NCBI RefSeq assembly: GCF_012847295.1
Contig: NZ_JABBDY010000001.1
Coordinates: 620,001-684,000, forward strand
Direction: 5' to 3'
DNA length: 64,000 nucleotides
Source of the DNA: Microbacterium sp. MF43
GTDB taxonomy: Bacteria > Actinomycetota > Actinomycetes > Actinomycetales > Microbacteriaceae
Shown: one piece after another, positions 25,725 to 35,386 of the stretch
How positions within the stretch are numbered: the stretch's first letter is position 1
Layout: each line of letters starts with the position of its first letter
The notes under the pieces: model-generated
Database searches by the model: none
Told to the model about the DNA's origin: nothing
What the model saw: the letters and a program-made list of their open reading frames with translations, nothing else
Position numbers and translations under genes: made by a program

Positions 25725-26839
25725 TGTCCGCACCCGCCGCCGCCTTCGCCGACCTCCCCGGTGCCGTCATGGACGACTCCGGCCTGCAGCACGTCGGCAA
25801 TCCGCTGGTCGAGCAGCGCGCGCTCGCCGCCGGCGAGGCGATCGCGCCTCTGGGCGACCGCGCCGTCCTGGCCGTGCCGGGAGAGGACCGCCTGTCGTGG
25901 CTCGATTCCCTGACTTCTCAGGCCCTCGCCGGCCTCGCTCCCGGCGTCAGCACCGAGCTGCTCGTGCTCGATCCGCAGGGACACGTCGAGCACGCGGCAT
26001 CCGTCCTCGACGACGGCGAGACGACGTGGCTCATCGTCGACCGCCCGGACGCCGAGGCGCTTCTGACCTGGCTGCGCCGGATGCGCTTCCGGCTGCGGGT
26101 CGACCCGCGCGACGCGAGCGACGAGCTTCGCGTCATCGGCGGCACCGCGGCGGCGCTGGGGAAGGTCCACGCCGCCGCCCCGGCGGGGGTGGCGCTGGTG
26201 TGGACCGACCCCTGGCCCGACGTGTCGCCCGGCGGGCACGCCTATGCCGCCGTCGACCCCCATCCCGGCGTCCAGCGAGACTGGGCCGAGGCGCTCGTGA
26301 CGCCCGACGAGGAGCGGCGCCTCTCCGCCGCCGCGGCGGCCGGGGAGCTCTCGCTGGCCGGACTCGTGGCCGCTGACGCCCTCCGCGTGGCGGCGTGGCG
26401 CCCGCGATGGTCGGCCGACGTCGACGAGCGCGCGCTGCCGCACGAGCTCGACTGGCTGCGTACGGCCGTGCACCTCTCCAAGGGGTGCTATCGGGGGCAG
26501 GAGACCGTCGCCAAGGTCCACAACCTCGGTCATCCGCCGCGTCGGCTCGTGGCTCTCCAGCTCGATGGGAGCGCGAGCGTGCTGCCGGCGCCCGGAGCAG
26601 CCGTCCGGGTCGGGGAAGACGTCGTCGGCGCGGTGACCTCGACAGCGCTGCACTTCGAGGACGGGCCGATCGCCCTCGCCGTCCTGCGCCGGTCGGCGCC
26701 GGTCGATGCGACGCTGCTCGTCGACACCGAAGACGGGCCGATCACCGCGGCACAGGAGGTCATCGTGCCGCCCGACGCAGGAGCGACGGCGAACGTTCCG
26801 CGCCTGACGAGGCTGTCGCGCCGGGCATCCGCGAAATGA
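25721..26839 (+). CDS. ygfZ: Folate-binding iron-sulfur repair protein YgfZ-like
   Basis: 372 residues, GcvT-like fold. The family signature KGCYRGQE lies at residues 254-261, in LSKGCYRGQETVAKVHNLGH. The N half (VPGEDRLSWLDSLTSQALAGL, TELLVLDPQGHVEH) matches the aminomethyltransferase fold. YgfZ uses tetrahydrofolate to help repair or assemble iron-sulfur enzymes, with the signature Cys essential in E. coli. ATG 25721 overlaps the nitrobindin stop; ATG 25724 is a one-codon alternative. Two genes handling heme and Fe-S stress in a coupled pair make physiological sense, though this is inference. Confidence 0.9.
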   Translation: MMSAPAAAFADLPGAVMDDSGLQHVGNPLVEQRALAAGEAIAPLGDRAVLAVPGEDRLSWLDSLTSQALAGLAPGVSTELLVLDPQGHVEHAASVLDDGETTWLIVDRPDAEALLTWLRRMRFRLRVDPRDASDELRVIGGTAAALGKVHAAAPAGVALVWTDPWPDVSPGGHAYAAVDPHPGVQRDWAEALVTPDEERRLSAAAAAGELSLAGLVAADALRVAAWRPRWSADVDERALPHELDWLRTAVHLSKGCYRGQETVAKVHNLGHPPRRLVALQLDGSASVLPAPGAAVRVGEDVVGAVTSTALHFEDGPIALAVLRRSAPVDATLLVDTEDGPITAAQEVIVPPDAGATANVPRLTRLSRRASAK

Positions 26840-26867
26840 GGCGACGCCGGAGGAGTGGACGCGCCGC

Positions 26868-27968
26868 ATGAGCGGGCCACCCACGACCACGGCGATCCCG
26901 ACCGGCTGGCGGGCGCGGCTGAACCCGCGCCCTGCGCTGGTGCGCCTGCGGGAGTCCGGCATTCCGATCGTGCAGATCGTGGTCGCTGCAACCGGGTCCT
27001 ACGCCTTCGCCCACTACATCCTCGGTCATCCGGCTCCGCTTCTCGCGGCCACGGTCACCGTCGGCAGCCTCGGACTCGTTCGGGATGCCCGTCCGCGCCG
27101 TGTGCTCGAGACCGTGCTGGGCATGCTCGTCGGGATTCTGGTCGCCGAACTCCTCCTCATCCTCACCGGCACAGGCTGGTGGCAGCTGGGCCTGGCTCTG
27201 GGCGTCACGCTCGTGGTCGCCCGCCTGCTCTCAGCCCAGGCGGGCTTCGCGATCGCGGCGGCGATCCAGTCGCTGATCGTGATGGTGATCCCGGCGACCG
27301 CGCCGTTCCTGCGCCTCATCGACGGCCTCGTGGGCGGCGTCGCGGCGCTCGTCGTCACCGCCCTCATCCCGCGCAATCCGCTGCGCGACGCGCTGCGCGA
27401 AGGACGAGCGGTGTTCGCCGCCGTCGACAAGACATCGGCCGCCCTCGTGCAGGCGCTCCGCCGCGGCGACCGCCTGCGAGCGGAGCGCGGACTCGAGAAG
27501 GCCCGCGCACTTCAGCCGCTGCTCGATGACTGGCGCTCGTCGCTCGAATCCGGTCTCGCGATCGCCCGCATCTCGCCGTTCCTGCGCCGACAGCGGTTCG
27601 AGCTCGACCGCCAGGATCGCATCCGCGAGTCCGTCGAGCTCGCCACCCGCAACCTGCGCGTCGTGGCCCGCCGGGTCGTCTATCTCTGCGACGACGGCGA
27701 GTCGCGGCCCGTCGCGGCCGATGTGCTGGCCGAGATCGTCCGCGGCGCGGGGTTCGTCTCGGACGCCCTCGACGACATCTCCCTCGAACCGGCGGCCCGG
27801 GCAGGGCTGGCGGCCGTCGCGTCGCGTCTCGATCCCGCCGAACTGCTTCCGGGCGCCTCTCTGGGCGAGCACAACCTCATCGCCGCGATGCGTCCGCTCG
27901 TCGTCGACCTTCTCACCGCCACGGGCATGTCGCCCGCCGACGCCCGCGCGGCGGTGCCGCGCATCTGA
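26868..27968 (+). CDS. FUSC-family (aromatic acid exporter-like) membrane protein
   Basis: 366 residues. Four to six membrane helices in the first 165 residues (VQIVVAATGSYAFAHYILG, PLLAATVTVGSLGLVRD, VLGMLVGILVAELLLIL and following) with the R-x-x-E-T segment ARPRRVLETVLG characteristic of FUSC/ArAE half-proteins. A cytosolic helical domain of about 200 residues follows. Members export aromatic acids or are uncharacterised. A single membrane module suggests it works as a dimer. It starts 28 bases after ygfZ and converges with the methyltransferase gene 3 bases beyond its stop; no terminator is visible. Confidence 0.82.
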   Translation: MSGPPTTTAIPTGWRARLNPRPALVRLRESGIPIVQIVVAATGSYAFAHYILGHPAPLLAATVTVGSLGLVRDARPRRVLETVLGMLVGILVAELLLILTGTGWWQLGLALGVTLVVARLLSAQAGFAIAAAIQSLIVMVIPATAPFLRLIDGLVGGVAALVVTALIPRNPLRDALREGRAVFAAVDKTSAALVQALRRGDRLRAERGLEKARALQPLLDDWRSSLESGLAIARISPFLRRQRFELDRQDRIRESVELATRNLRVVARRVVYLCDDGESRPVAADVLAEIVRGAGFVSDALDDISLEPAARAGLAAVASRLDPAELLPGASLGEHNLIAAMRPLVVDLLTATGMSPADARAAVPRI

Positions 27969-27971
27969 GCG

Positions 27972-28814
27972 TCAGCGAGGAGCCACCGCGTCCCAGGGCA
28001 GGGTGAGCTCGCCCAGTCTCCACCGGGATCGTTCGAGCACGGGCCAGCCGGATGCCTCGACCGCTCCGACGGCCGTGCGCCAGCGCTCCACGGGACCGAA
28101 GGGCGACACGCCCGCGGCGCGGTCCCACTTGGCGTCGAGCGCGCGCAGGAGCGCATGAACGCGCTCGCCCGGGACGTTGCGATGGATGAGCGCCTTGGGG
28201 AGGCGCTCGGCGGCGATGGACGGATGCGTCAGCCCGGCCAGTCGCAGCGAGATGGTGAGTGTGCGCGGCATGCCGTCGTCGCCGATGGCGACCCAGGTCG
28301 CGATGCGCCCCAGCTCGTCGCACGTGCCCTCCACGAGGAGTCCGCCGGGAGCGAGCGCCGATGACATCGCGGTCCATGCGGCCGCGACTTCGGGTTCGTC
28401 GTACTGGCGCAGCACATTGAATGCCCGGACGACGGCTGCGCGGCGGCCGCCGGGCAGCGGCACCTCGAATCCGCCCAGCGCGAAGGACACGGCGGCGCCC
28501 GGCGCGAAGGGCGTCTCGCCGGCGCGGACGGCCGTGAGCTGCTCCTCTGCCCGCGCGACCCTCGCCGGGTCGATCTCGAGACCGAGCACCTCGACGTCCG
28601 GCCGCGAGCGGGCGAGCCGCGCCTGCAGTTCGAAGGCCGTCACACCGCTCGCCCCGAAGCCGAGATCCACGACGAGCGCGTCTTCGGCACGCCTGAGCGC
28701 GGGGTGCCGGGCGATCCACCGGTCGACGCGCCGGAGCCGATTGGTGCCGGTCGTCCCGCGTGTGATCCGCCCGACTCGTGTGGCACGCGCGGCCGGGGAA
28801 CGAGCGGAGGCCAT
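27972..28814 (-). CDS. Class I SAM-dependent methyltransferase-like protein
   Basis: 280 residues. SAM-binding motif I reads [22 protein letters not shown], with motif II near [13 protein letters not shown]. The D-x-G-x-G start is altered to DLGFGAS, which is acceptable for this fold. The later region ([25 protein letters not shown]) corresponds to strand 5. The substrate is unknown; the C-terminal 100 residues show no familiar domain. Start ATG 28814 has CATCAT 6 bases upstream. It diverges from gpmA by 63 bases and each appears to have its own promoter there. Confidence 0.8.
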   Translation of the reverse strand: MASARSPAARATRVGRITRGTTGTNRLRRVDRWIARHPALRRAEDALVVDLGFGASGVTAFELQARLARSRPDVEVLGLEIDPARVARAEEQLTAVRAGETPFAPGAAVSFALGGFEVPLPGGRRAAVVRAFNVLRQYDEPEVAAAWTAMSSALAPGGLLVEGTCDELGRIATWVAIGDDGMPRTLTISLRLAGLTHPSIAAERLPKALIHRNVPGERVHALLRALDAKWDRAAGVSPFGPVERWRTAVGAVEASGWPVLERSRWRLGELTLPWDAVAPR

Positions 28815-28877
28815 GACCCCATGATGCCAGCCGTCATCGGCGGCGGCCGGTGCCGGCGGCGCCGATATCATGGGCGA

Positions 28878-29627
28878 ATGACCGCGCCTTATACGCTGAT
28901 CCTGCTTCGCCACGGCCAGAGCGAATGGAACAAGACCAACCAGTTCACCGGATGGGTCGACGTCCGTCTCACCGAGCAGGGCAAGGCCGAGGCGCAGCGC
29001 GGGGGCGAGCTCCTCGCCGAGTCCGGCATCCTCCCCGACATCCTGCACACCTCGGTGCTGAGCCGCGCGATCCAGACCGCGAACATCGCGCTCGACGCGG
29101 CAGACCGCCTCTGGATCCCGGTCAAGCGCTCCTGGCGACTCAACGAGCGCCACTACGGCGCGCTGCAGGGCAAGGACAAGGCGCAGACCCTCGAGGAGTT
29201 CGGCAACGAGCAGTTCATGCTGTGGCGCCGCTCGTTCGACGTGCCGCCGCCGCCGCTCCCCGCCGACGACCAGTACAGCCAGGTCGGCGACCCGCGGTAC
29301 GCCGGTATCGACGGCGAGGTTCCCGACACGGAGTCGCTCAAGATCGTCATCGACCGCATGCTCCCGTACTGGCACAACGACATCGTCCCGGACCTGAAGG
29401 CGGGAAAGACCGTGCTCGTCACGGCGCACGGCAACTCCCTGCGCGGCCTCGTGAAGCATCTCGACGGCATCAGCGACGCCGATATCGCCGAGCTCAACAT
29501 CCCCACCGGGATCCCGCTCGTGTACCGCCTCGACGAGGATCTCAAGCCCCTCGGCCCGGGCGAGTACCTCGACCCCGAGGCCGCTGCCGCCGGCGCCGCA
29601 GCGGTGGCCGCGCAAGGCAAGAAGTAA
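28878..29627 (+). CDS. gpmA: 2,3-bisphosphoglycerate-dependent phosphoglycerate mutase
   Basis: 249 residues. Interconverts 3- and 2-phosphoglycerate in glycolysis. Phospho-His11 is in [18 protein letters not shown], the acid [17 protein letters not shown] is intact, and the second His is in [13 protein letters not shown]. Everything needed for dPGM activity is present. ATG 28878 has TATCAT 6 bases upstream and no ribosome site, indicating a leaderless message for a highly expressed glycolytic gene. A strong terminator lies 14 bases after the stop. Confidence 0.97.
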   Translation: MTAPYTLILLRHGQSEWNKTNQFTGWVDVRLTEQGKAEAQRGGELLAESGILPDILHTSVLSRAIQTANIALDAADRLWIPVKRSWRLNERHYGALQGKDKAQTLEEFGNEQFMLWRRSFDVPPPPLPADDQYSQVGDPRYAGIDGEVPDTESLKIVIDRMLPYWHNDIVPDLKAGKTVLVTAHGNSLRGLVKHLDGISDADIAELNIPTGIPLVYRLDEDLKPLGPGEYLDPEAAAAGAAAVAAQGKK

Positions 29628-29640
29628 CACGACAAGGAAA

Positions 29641-29669
29641 GAGACCGGATGCCCCGAGCATCCGGTCTC
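29641..29669. terminator. Bidirectional terminator between gpmA and phoU
   Basis: GAGACCGGATGC (29641-29652) pairs with GCATCCGGTCTC (29658-29669) around CCCGA; TTCGTC follows on one strand and TTTCCTTG on the other. The stem contains the window's repeated core GGATGC/GCATCC. Confidence 0.9.
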
Positions 29670-29683
29670 TTCGTCTGGGGCCC

Positions 29684-30364
29684 CTAGGGCTGGGCGGTGA
29701 TGATGTCCAGCGTGTCGGTCGAGGGGGTCCAGTCGCCCGTCGACAGATAAGCGACCTTCTTGGCCACCGACACGGCGTGGTCGGCGAACCGCTCGTGGTA
29801 GCGGCTGGCGAGTGTGGCGTCGACGGTGGCCGATGCCTCGCCCTGCCAGCTGTCGCTCAGCACCTTCTCGAACACCGAGACGTGGAGGTCGTCGATGTGG
29901 TCGTCGGCGTTGCGGATCTGCTCGGTCAGGGCCAGGTCCTGGGTGCGCAGCAGTTCGGTGAGCTGGCGCGCGACCTCGACGTCGAGCTCGCCCATCTTCG
30001 TGAACGTGGACTTGAGGCCCTTGGGGATCGCGCGCTCCGGGAACCGCATGCGCGTGAGCTGAGCGATGTGCTCGGCGATGTCTCCCATGCGTTCGAGGGA
30101 TGCGCTCATGCGCAGCGCGCTCACCACGATGCGCAGGTCGCGGGCGACGGGCTGCTGGCGTGCCAGGATCTCGATCGCGAGCTCGTCGAGGGCGACAGCC
30201 TTCTCATCGATGATGGCGTCGTCCTCGATGACCTCCTCGGCCAGCGACACGTCGCTCGTGCTGAACGCGCGCGTGGCCTTGTCGATCGCCACCGTGACCA
30301 GTTCGGCGATCTCGACCAGACGACTCTGCACGTCCTCGAGCGACTGATGGAAGACTTCGCGCAT
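29684..30364 (-). CDS. phoU: Phosphate signalling protein PhoU
   Basis: 226 residues forming two three-helix PhoU repeats. The metal-binding motifs are seen in ERMGDIAEHIAQLTR (first repeat) and ASRYHERFADHAVSVAKKV (second, E-R-x-x-D-H). PhoU restrains the phosphate sensor kinase when the Pst system is saturated. Start ATG 30364 has GAAAGG 6 bases upstream; an earlier frame start lacks support. The gene diverges from senX3-regX3, so all three regulators share one intergenic region of 166 bases. Confidence 0.96.
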   Translation of the reverse strand: MREVFHQSLEDVQSRLVEIAELVTVAIDKATRAFSTSDVSLAEEVIEDDAIIDEKAVALDELAIEILARQQPVARDLRIVVSALRMSASLERMGDIAEHIAQLTRMRFPERAIPKGLKSTFTKMGELDVEVARQLTELLRTQDLALTEQIRNADDHIDDLHVSVFEKVLSDSWQGEASATVDATLASRYHERFADHAVSVAKKVAYLSTGDWTPSTDTLDIITAQP

Positions 30365-30530
30365 TCGATGCACCTTTCGTGACTCGGGCAGCATCCGCCG
30401 CCGCGATCGTGGCGATTGTCGCCAGCGAAGGTTAACGGACGGTGCCGCCGCGGTGAATAGTACCCGGCGCGCCCCCGGGACTCGGCGGGAACGTCGGATC
30501 GTCGGTTCACCTGCCCTCTACGCTGGTGCC

Positions 30531-31748
30531 ATGGACACGACGCAGCTCGCGCTGCTCGCCCTCCTCGCAGGCGTCGTCATCGGGGGCTCCGTCTCCGCGG
30601 TCATCGTGACGTCGCTCCGTGCGCGCGACCGCGCCCGGGCGGAGACCTCGCTGGCCATCCCCGAAGGAGTCCGCGAGGTGCTGCACGGCATGGACGACGC
30701 CGCCGTCGTCGTGGATGCGTCGTTCACCGTGCTGGCGGCTTCAGCGCCCGCGGCTCCGTTCCACTTCGTCGAGGGACGGTCCGTCCCTGCCGATGAGCTG
30801 AAGGCGATCGCGCGCAGAGCCCGCGACGCGGGAGCTCCCGCCACGGACACCATTCGACTGCGCCGGGGCGCGCCGCCGGCCGAGCCACGGCTCGTCGTCG
30901 TGCGCGCGACTCGCATCTCTCCGCGACTCACCCTGCTCGTCCTCCGCGACATCACCGAGCGGGAACGCGTCGAGCAGATGCGTCGCGATTTCGTGGCGAA
31001 CACGAGCCATGAGCTCAAGACGCCCGTGGGCGCGGTGAGCCTGCTGGCCGAGGCCATCGAGATGGCCGCCGACGATCCGCCGCAGGTGCGCGCCTTCGCC
31101 GCGCGGCTCACGGCCGAGGCATCCCGCCTAGCCCTCCTGACCTCGCGCATCATGAACCTGTCGCGCCTGCAGTCGTCGGACGAGCTCACCGAGGAGCGCG
31201 ACGTATCGGTGGACGAGGTCGTCGCGGCCGCGCTCGACGCGCACGCGATCCAGGCCGATTCCGCAGGAGTCGAGGTCGTCCGCGGGGGCAAGCGCGGCTT
31301 GTTCGTGCGGGGCGATGCCCAGGTGCTGAGCGAGGCCGTCGGAAACCTCGTGGCCAACGCGATCCAGTACTCCCCGCGGGGGTCGAGCGTCGGCGTGGGC
31401 GTCAAGCTCGTCGACGGCGTCGTCGAGATCGCCGTCACCGACCGGGGGATCGGGATCGCGGAGGGCGAGCAGGACCGCGTCTTCGAGCGGTTCTATCGCT
31501 CCGATCCGGCCCGTGCCCGCCGCACCGGCGGGAGCGGACTGGGCCTGTCGATCGTCAAGCACGCCGTGCAGCGTCACGGCGGCGAGGTGCGGCTGTGGTC
31601 GCGTCCGGGGCGCGGATCGACGTTCACCATCCGCCTGCCCGAGACCCCGGCGCCCGCCGACCAGGCGCATCCCAAGCGCACCCGCAAGAAGAAGCGGACG
31701 CCCGTCGAGGCATCCGCCCCCCTTCCGATGAACGGAGAGCCCGTATGA
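30531..31748 (+). CDS. senX3: Phosphate-sensing histidine kinase SenX3/PhoR
   Basis: 405 residues. One N-terminal membrane helix (about 7-28), a PAS-like region (about 45-140), then HisKA with phospho-His160 in FVANTSHELKTPVGA, and a HATPase domain with N box (VGNLVANAIQYSP), DRGIGIAEGEQD and GGSGLGLSIVKHAVQRHGG. The C-terminal 30 residues are basic and Pro-rich (KRTRKKKR) and unlike the family. It phosphorylates RegX3 when phosphate is low. ATG 30531 has TACGCT 6 bases upstream; a single GTTCACCTGCC half-site lies at 30505-30515. Stop and regX3 start overlap (ATGA). Confidence 0.94.
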   Translation: MDTTQLALLALLAGVVIGGSVSAVIVTSLRARDRARAETSLAIPEGVREVLHGMDDAAVVVDASFTVLAASAPAAPFHFVEGRSVPADELKAIARRARDAGAPATDTIRLRRGAPPAEPRLVVVRATRISPRLTLLVLRDITERERVEQMRRDFVANTSHELKTPVGAVSLLAEAIEMAADDPPQVRAFAARLTAEASRLALLTSRIMNLSRLQSSDELTEERDVSVDEVVAAALDAHAIQADSAGVEVVRGGKRGLFVRGDAQVLSEAVGNLVANAIQYSPRGSSVGVGVKLVDGVVEIAVTDRGIGIAEGEQDRVFERFYRSDPARARRTGGSGLGLSIVKHAVQRHGGEVRLWSRPGRGSTFTIRLPETPAPADQAHPKRTRKKKRTPVEASAPLPMNGEPV

Positions 31749-32428
31749 CCCGCGTCCTGATCGTCGAGGACGAGCCCGACCTCGCCGACCCGCTCGCGTA
31801 CCTGCTGCGTCGCGAAGGCTACGACGTCGAGATCGCCGAGGACGGGCCGGCGGCCCTGATGGCGTTCCGCGAGCACGGAGCCGACATCGTCCTGCTCGAC
31901 CTGATGCTTCCCGGCATGCCGGGGACGGAAGTGTGCCGGCAGATCCGCACGACCTCGACCGTGCCCATCATCATGCTGACGGCCAAGGACTCGGAGGTCG
32001 ACATCGTCGTGGGGCTCGAGCTCGGTGCTGACGACTACGTGACCAAGCCGTACTCCGCACGCGAACTGCTCGCGCGCATGAGGGCGGTGCTGCGGCGGTA
32101 CGCGCAGGTCGACGCGGATCTCGACGATCGGGTGCTCGAAGGCGGACGGGTCGTACTCGACATCGACCGGCACACCGTCGCGGTCGAGGGCAGTGAGATC
32201 AGCATGCCGCTCAAGGAATTCGAGCTGCTCGAGGTGCTGATGCGCAACGCCGGCCGAGTTCTCACGCGAGGCCAGCTGATCGACCGTGTGTGGGGGAGCG
32301 ACTATTTCGGTGACACGAAGACCCTCGACGTCCACATCAAGCGCATCCGCTCGCGCATCGAGCAGAACCCGAGCGCCCCGGAGATGCTCGTCACCGTCCG
32401 TGGCCTGGGGTACCGCTTCGAAGGCTGA
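31745..32428 (+). CDS. regX3: Response regulator RegX3/PhoP
   Basis: 227 residues. Receiver domain with acidic pocket (VEDEPD), phospho-acceptor Asp52 in LLDLMLPGMPG, and conserved Thr and Lys in IIMLTAKDS and YVTKPYSARELLARM. A winged-helix OmpR domain occupies about 130-227 (PLKEFELLEVLMRNAGRVLTRGQLI, DTKTLDVHIKRIRSRIE). It activates phosphate genes by binding PHO boxes such as that upstream of pstS. It is translationally coupled to senX3 and ends at a strong terminator. Confidence 0.95.
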   Translation: MTRVLIVEDEPDLADPLAYLLRREGYDVEIAEDGPAALMAFREHGADIVLLDLMLPGMPGTEVCRQIRTTSTVPIIMLTAKDSEVDIVVGLELGADDYVTKPYSARELLARMRAVLRRYAQVDADLDDRVLEGGRVVLDIDRHTVAVEGSEISMPLKEFELLEVLMRNAGRVLTRGQLIDRVWGSDYFGDTKTLDVHIKRIRSRIEQNPSAPEMLVTVRGLGYRFEG

Positions 32429-32445
32429 GTCCCGACCGGGCTGCA

Positions 32446-32488
32446 ACGACGAAGCCCGCCCGCGTGATCCGCGGGCGGACTTCGTCGT
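32446..32488. terminator. Bidirectional terminator after regX3
   Basis: ACGACGAAG (32446-32454) pairs with CTTCGTCGT (32480-32488), and inside it CCGCCCGCG pairs with CGCGGGCGG after one mismatch. It lies between convergent regX3 and the lipoprotein gene. Confidence 0.88.
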
Positions 32489-32496
32489 TCAGCGGG

Positions 32497-32997
32497 TCAG
32501 CCCTGGGACTCGGTCTCGCTCCCCGAGGGGACGAGGGGTGCCAGGTAGGGCAGTTCGCCGTCGAGCACGGGAACGGAGATGAGGGTGCCGTCGGCGTCGC
32601 CGGACTGGAAGTAGCCGGGGATGTCCGCACCGGCGGGAGTGTCGAGGCCCTCGACGAGGATCGGGTCTTCGCCTTCGGCGCCGAGGCTGATCGTCGTGCG
32701 CGCCGGCACCCGGACGGTGAACGGGATCGTCGATCCGCCCTCTCCCAGCTCGATGCGCAGGGTGTGCGAGTCGTCGGTGTCGTTCACGATCGCAGCGACG
32801 AAGTTGCCGGCAGAGCCGTCCTCGTTGGCGACGATGAACGCGTTGCGCACATCGAGCGGGCCCTCGTCGTAGACGTTCACGCCCTCGGCGGCCGAGTACT
32901 GGATCGTCGTCGCCTGCGGCGAGATCATGCTGCAGCCGGTCGTGCCGAGGACCACGAGGGCTCCGACGGCGATCGACGCGATGTGGCGCGAGTTCAC
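32497..32997 (-). CDS. LpqE-like secreted lipoprotein
   Basis: 166 residues. Signal peptide and lipobox VLGTTGC place it on the outer face of the membrane. The mature part (IQYSAAEGVNVYDEGPLDVRNAFIVANEDGSAGNFVAAIVNDTDDSHTLRI) looks like an immunoglobulin-like beta sandwich without visible catalytic residues. In mycobacteria a lipoprotein gene, lpqE, lies divergently beside carD, and this gene has that same place and orientation, which supports the name. GTG 32997 has GGGAGGA 7 bases upstream. Function in the family is unknown. Confidence 0.8.
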   Translation of the reverse strand: MNSRHIASIAVGALVVLGTTGCSMISPQATTIQYSAAEGVNVYDEGPLDVRNAFIVANEDGSAGNFVAAIVNDTDDSHTLRIELGEGGSTIPFTVRVPARTTISLGAEGEDPILVEGLDTPAGADIPGYFQSGDADGTLISVPVLDGELPYLAPLVPSGSETESQG

Positions 32998-33156
32998 TGG
33001 TGGTCCTCCCGGGACGGCTGACGGCTTCCTCAGCATTCTAGGGGTTCGCGGGCTGGGCGCGTGGCGGCAGCTCCCGGTGGTCGGCGACCGGTGGGCGGAG
33101 AACCTTAGCGTATGTCGCCTGTGGTATCCTGGAGGTTGCCGAAAGGACATAACTCC

Positions 33157-33639
33157 ATGCTTTTTGAGGTTGGCGAGACGGTCGTTTACCCCCACCACGG
33201 CGCGGCAACGATCATCGAGGTCAAAGACCGGATCATCAAGGGCGAGACGAAGAAGTATCTGAAGCTCAACGTCACGCAGGGCGATCTGATCATCGAGGTC
33301 CCCGCCGAGAATGTCGATCTTGTCGGCGTCCGCGACGTCATCGGCAAGGAAGGCCTCGACCGGGTCTTCGAGGTGCTGCGCGCCCCCTTCACCGAAGAGC
33401 CCACGAACTGGTCCCGCCGCTACAAGGCGAACCTCGAGAAGCTCGCGTCCGGCGACGTCATCAAGGTGAGCGAGGTCGTGCGCGACCTGTGGCGCCGCGA
33501 CCAGGATCGCGGTCTGTCGGCAGGCGAGAAGCGCATGCTGGCCAAGGCCAAGCAGATCCTCATCTCCGAGCTCGCCCTCGCGGAGAAGACCGACGAGGAG
33601 AAGGCCAGCGTCATCCTCGACGAGGTCCTCGCCAGCTGA
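33157..33639 (+). CDS. carD: CarD-type RNA polymerase-binding transcription factor
   Basis: 160 residues. The N-terminal RNA-polymerase-interaction domain ([20 protein letters not shown]) binds the beta subunit. The helical C domain (about 60-160) carries the conserved basic and Trp positions ([39 protein letters not shown]) that stabilise the open complex. It is essential in mycobacteria, where it supports rRNA promoters. ATG 33157 has GAAAGGA 6 bases upstream. TATCCT about 32 bases before the start may be its -10 box. It is followed by ispDF 30 bases later. Confidence 0.96.
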   Translation: MLFEVGETVVYPHHGAATIIEVKDRIIKGETKKYLKLNVTQGDLIIEVPAENVDLVGVRDVIGKEGLDRVFEVLRAPFTEEPTNWSRRYKANLEKLASGDVIKVSEVVRDLWRRDQDRGLSAGEKRMLAKAKQILISELALAEKTDEEKASVILDEVLAS

Positions 33640-33669
33640 CGCCTCCCGGCACCCGCTAGCGTTGGTCGG

Positions 33670-34875
33670 GTGACCATCGCACCCGTTCCCCGCGTCGGCA
33701 TCATCGTCGTGGCGGCCGGTTCCGGCACGCGCCTTGGCGCGGGGACTCCGAAGGGTTTCGTCGGCATCGACGGGCACACGGTGCTCCGTCACGCGCTCGA
33801 ACGCGTGTTCCGCGCGCCGTCCGCGCAGGTCGTCGTCGTCGCGCCCGCGGGTCGCGAGGGCGACGCGCGCAGTGAGGCGATCGAGGCTGCGGGGGCGCGC
33901 CGTGATCTGGTGACGGTCGTCTCGGGCGGCACGACCCGCCAGGCCTCCGTGGCCGCGGGTCTCGCGGCGCTGTGGGCCGACGTCGAGATCGTGCTGGTGC
34001 ACGACGCCGCCCGGGCGCTCACCCCGCCCGAGGTCTTCGAGCGGGTCATCGAAGCCGTCGATTCGGGACGCGACGGCGCCATCCCCGTGCAGTCCGTCGT
34101 CGACACGATCAAGCGCGTCGACGGCAGCGAGATCGTGGGCGTCGTCGACCGGTCGGAGCTCGCCGCCGCGCAGACGCCGCAGGGGTTCCGTCGGGACGTC
34201 CTCGAGGCGGCGTATCGCGCCGCGGCGGCGGACTTCACCGACGACGCAGCCCTCGTCGCGGACGCCGGTCACGCCGTCGCAGCGGTGCCGGGGCATCCGC
34301 TCGCCTTCAAGATCACCACCCCCGCCGATCTCGAGCGCGCGCGATCGCTGGTCGCGGACGCTCCGATCGCGCCGGTCCAGGCGCGACTCGATCGGACGCT
34401 CCCCGCGCCGCGCGTGGGGGTGGGCACCGATGTGCACGCGTTCGGCGGCGCCGGCGCGCTGTGGCTCGCAGGGATCGAGTGGCCGGGGGAGCAGGCGCTG
34501 TCGGGTCACTCCGACGGGGATGCGGTCGCCCACGCGATCGTCGACGCGCTGCTTGCCGCCGCGGGACTCGGCGACATCGGGACCCACTTCGGAACCGACC
34601 ACCCCGAATACGCCGGCGCCCACGCCGATGCCTTCCTCGGTCGCACTCTGGGCCTGCTCGGCGAGGCCGGCTGGCGGGTGGGAAACGTGTCGGTGCAGGT
34701 GCAGGCGAACCGTCCGCGGTTCTCGGCGCGGCGCGCCGAGGCCGAGGCGGCGCTCTCTGCCGCGCTCGGGGGTGCGCCCGTGTCGGTGTCGGCGACGACG
34801 ACCGACGGGCTCGGCTTCACCGGACGAGGTGAGGGCGTCGCAGCCTTCGCGGTCGCGCTCGTGCTCCCCGCGTAG
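33670..34875 (+). CDS. ispDF: Bifunctional IspD/IspF isoprenoid enzyme
   Basis: 401 residues. Residues 1-about 230 are IspD (MEP cytidylyltransferase): [18 protein letters not shown], then [16 protein letters not shown] and [14 protein letters not shown]. Residues about 243-401 are IspF (MECDP synthase): [12 protein letters not shown] with the metal Asp and His, [18 protein letters not shown], and [20 protein letters not shown]. The two act at steps three and five of the MEP pathway. Fusion is known in several bacteria, while many actinobacteria keep separate adjacent genes. GTG 33670 has TAGCGT 7 bases upstream, so it may also have its own leaderless start behind carD. Confidence 0.96.
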   Translation: MTIAPVPRVGIIVVAAGSGTRLGAGTPKGFVGIDGHTVLRHALERVFRAPSAQVVVVAPAGREGDARSEAIEAAGARRDLVTVVSGGTTRQASVAAGLAALWADVEIVLVHDAARALTPPEVFERVIEAVDSGRDGAIPVQSVVDTIKRVDGSEIVGVVDRSELAAAQTPQGFRRDVLEAAYRAAAADFTDDAALVADAGHAVAAVPGHPLAFKITTPADLERARSLVADAPIAPVQARLDRTLPAPRVGVGTDVHAFGGAGALWLAGIEWPGEQALSGHSDGDAVAHAIVDALLAAAGLGDIGTHFGTDHPEYAGAHADAFLGRTLGLLGEAGWRVGNVSVQVQANRPRFSARRAEAEAALSAALGGAPVSVSATTTDGLGFTGRGEGVAAFAVALVLPA

Positions 34876-35343
34876 TCAGAGCCTCCGGGTCATGAAGACC
34901 GAGAACGGATCGAGTGCGTAGCCGTCGAACGGCCCGCACTCGACGAACCCCTCGCTCTCGTACAGGCGCTGGGCGGGGAGGAACTCCGGGGTCGAGCCCG
35001 TCTCGAGCCACAGGCTGGTCATGCCGCGCTCCCGGGCCGCCGTCATGATGTGCCGCAGGAGCGCCCGGCCGACGCCCGCCCCGAGGAAGCGGTCGTCGAC
35101 CCGCATGGACTTGAGCTCTCCCCGCTCGGTGTCGATCGTCTTGAGCGCGCCGATCCCGGCCAGCTCGCCGCCGATCCAGGCCGACCAGAACGAGACCGAG
35201 ACGTCCGTCAGCGCATCGAGGTCGAGCGCGTGCACGCTCTCCGGCGGCGAGGTGTCGTGCATACCGGCGAGATGGAAGGCGACGAGGCGCCTCGTCGCGT
35301 CGCCGCTGAGGTCGTCGGGGCGGATGTCGATCGTGGTCTGCAT
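34876..35343 (-). CDS. GNAT-family N-acetyltransferase
   Basis: 155 residues. The acetyl-CoA loop is in LKSMRVDDRFLGAGVGRALLRHIMTAARERGM (G-A-G-V-G-R-A). The following strand TSLWLETGSTPEFLPAQRLYESEGF and the end YALDPFSVFMTRRL fit a YhcW/YncA-like single-domain acetyltransferase. Substrate unknown. Its stop codon is directly next to the ispDF stop on the other strand with no spacer or terminator, so convergent transcripts must overlap. ATG 35343 has no clear ribosome site. Confidence 0.85.
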   Translation of the reverse strand: MQTTIDIRPDDLSGDATRRLVAFHLAGMHDTSPPESVHALDLDALTDVSVSFWSAWIGGELAGIGALKTIDTERGELKSMRVDDRFLGAGVGRALLRHIMTAARERGMTSLWLETGSTPEFLPAQRLYESEGFVECGPFDGYALDPFSVFMTRRL

Positions 35344-35386
35344 GTCGTCCAGCAGTGTGCCACGAGCGCGTTGCCGGGAGGTTTCG

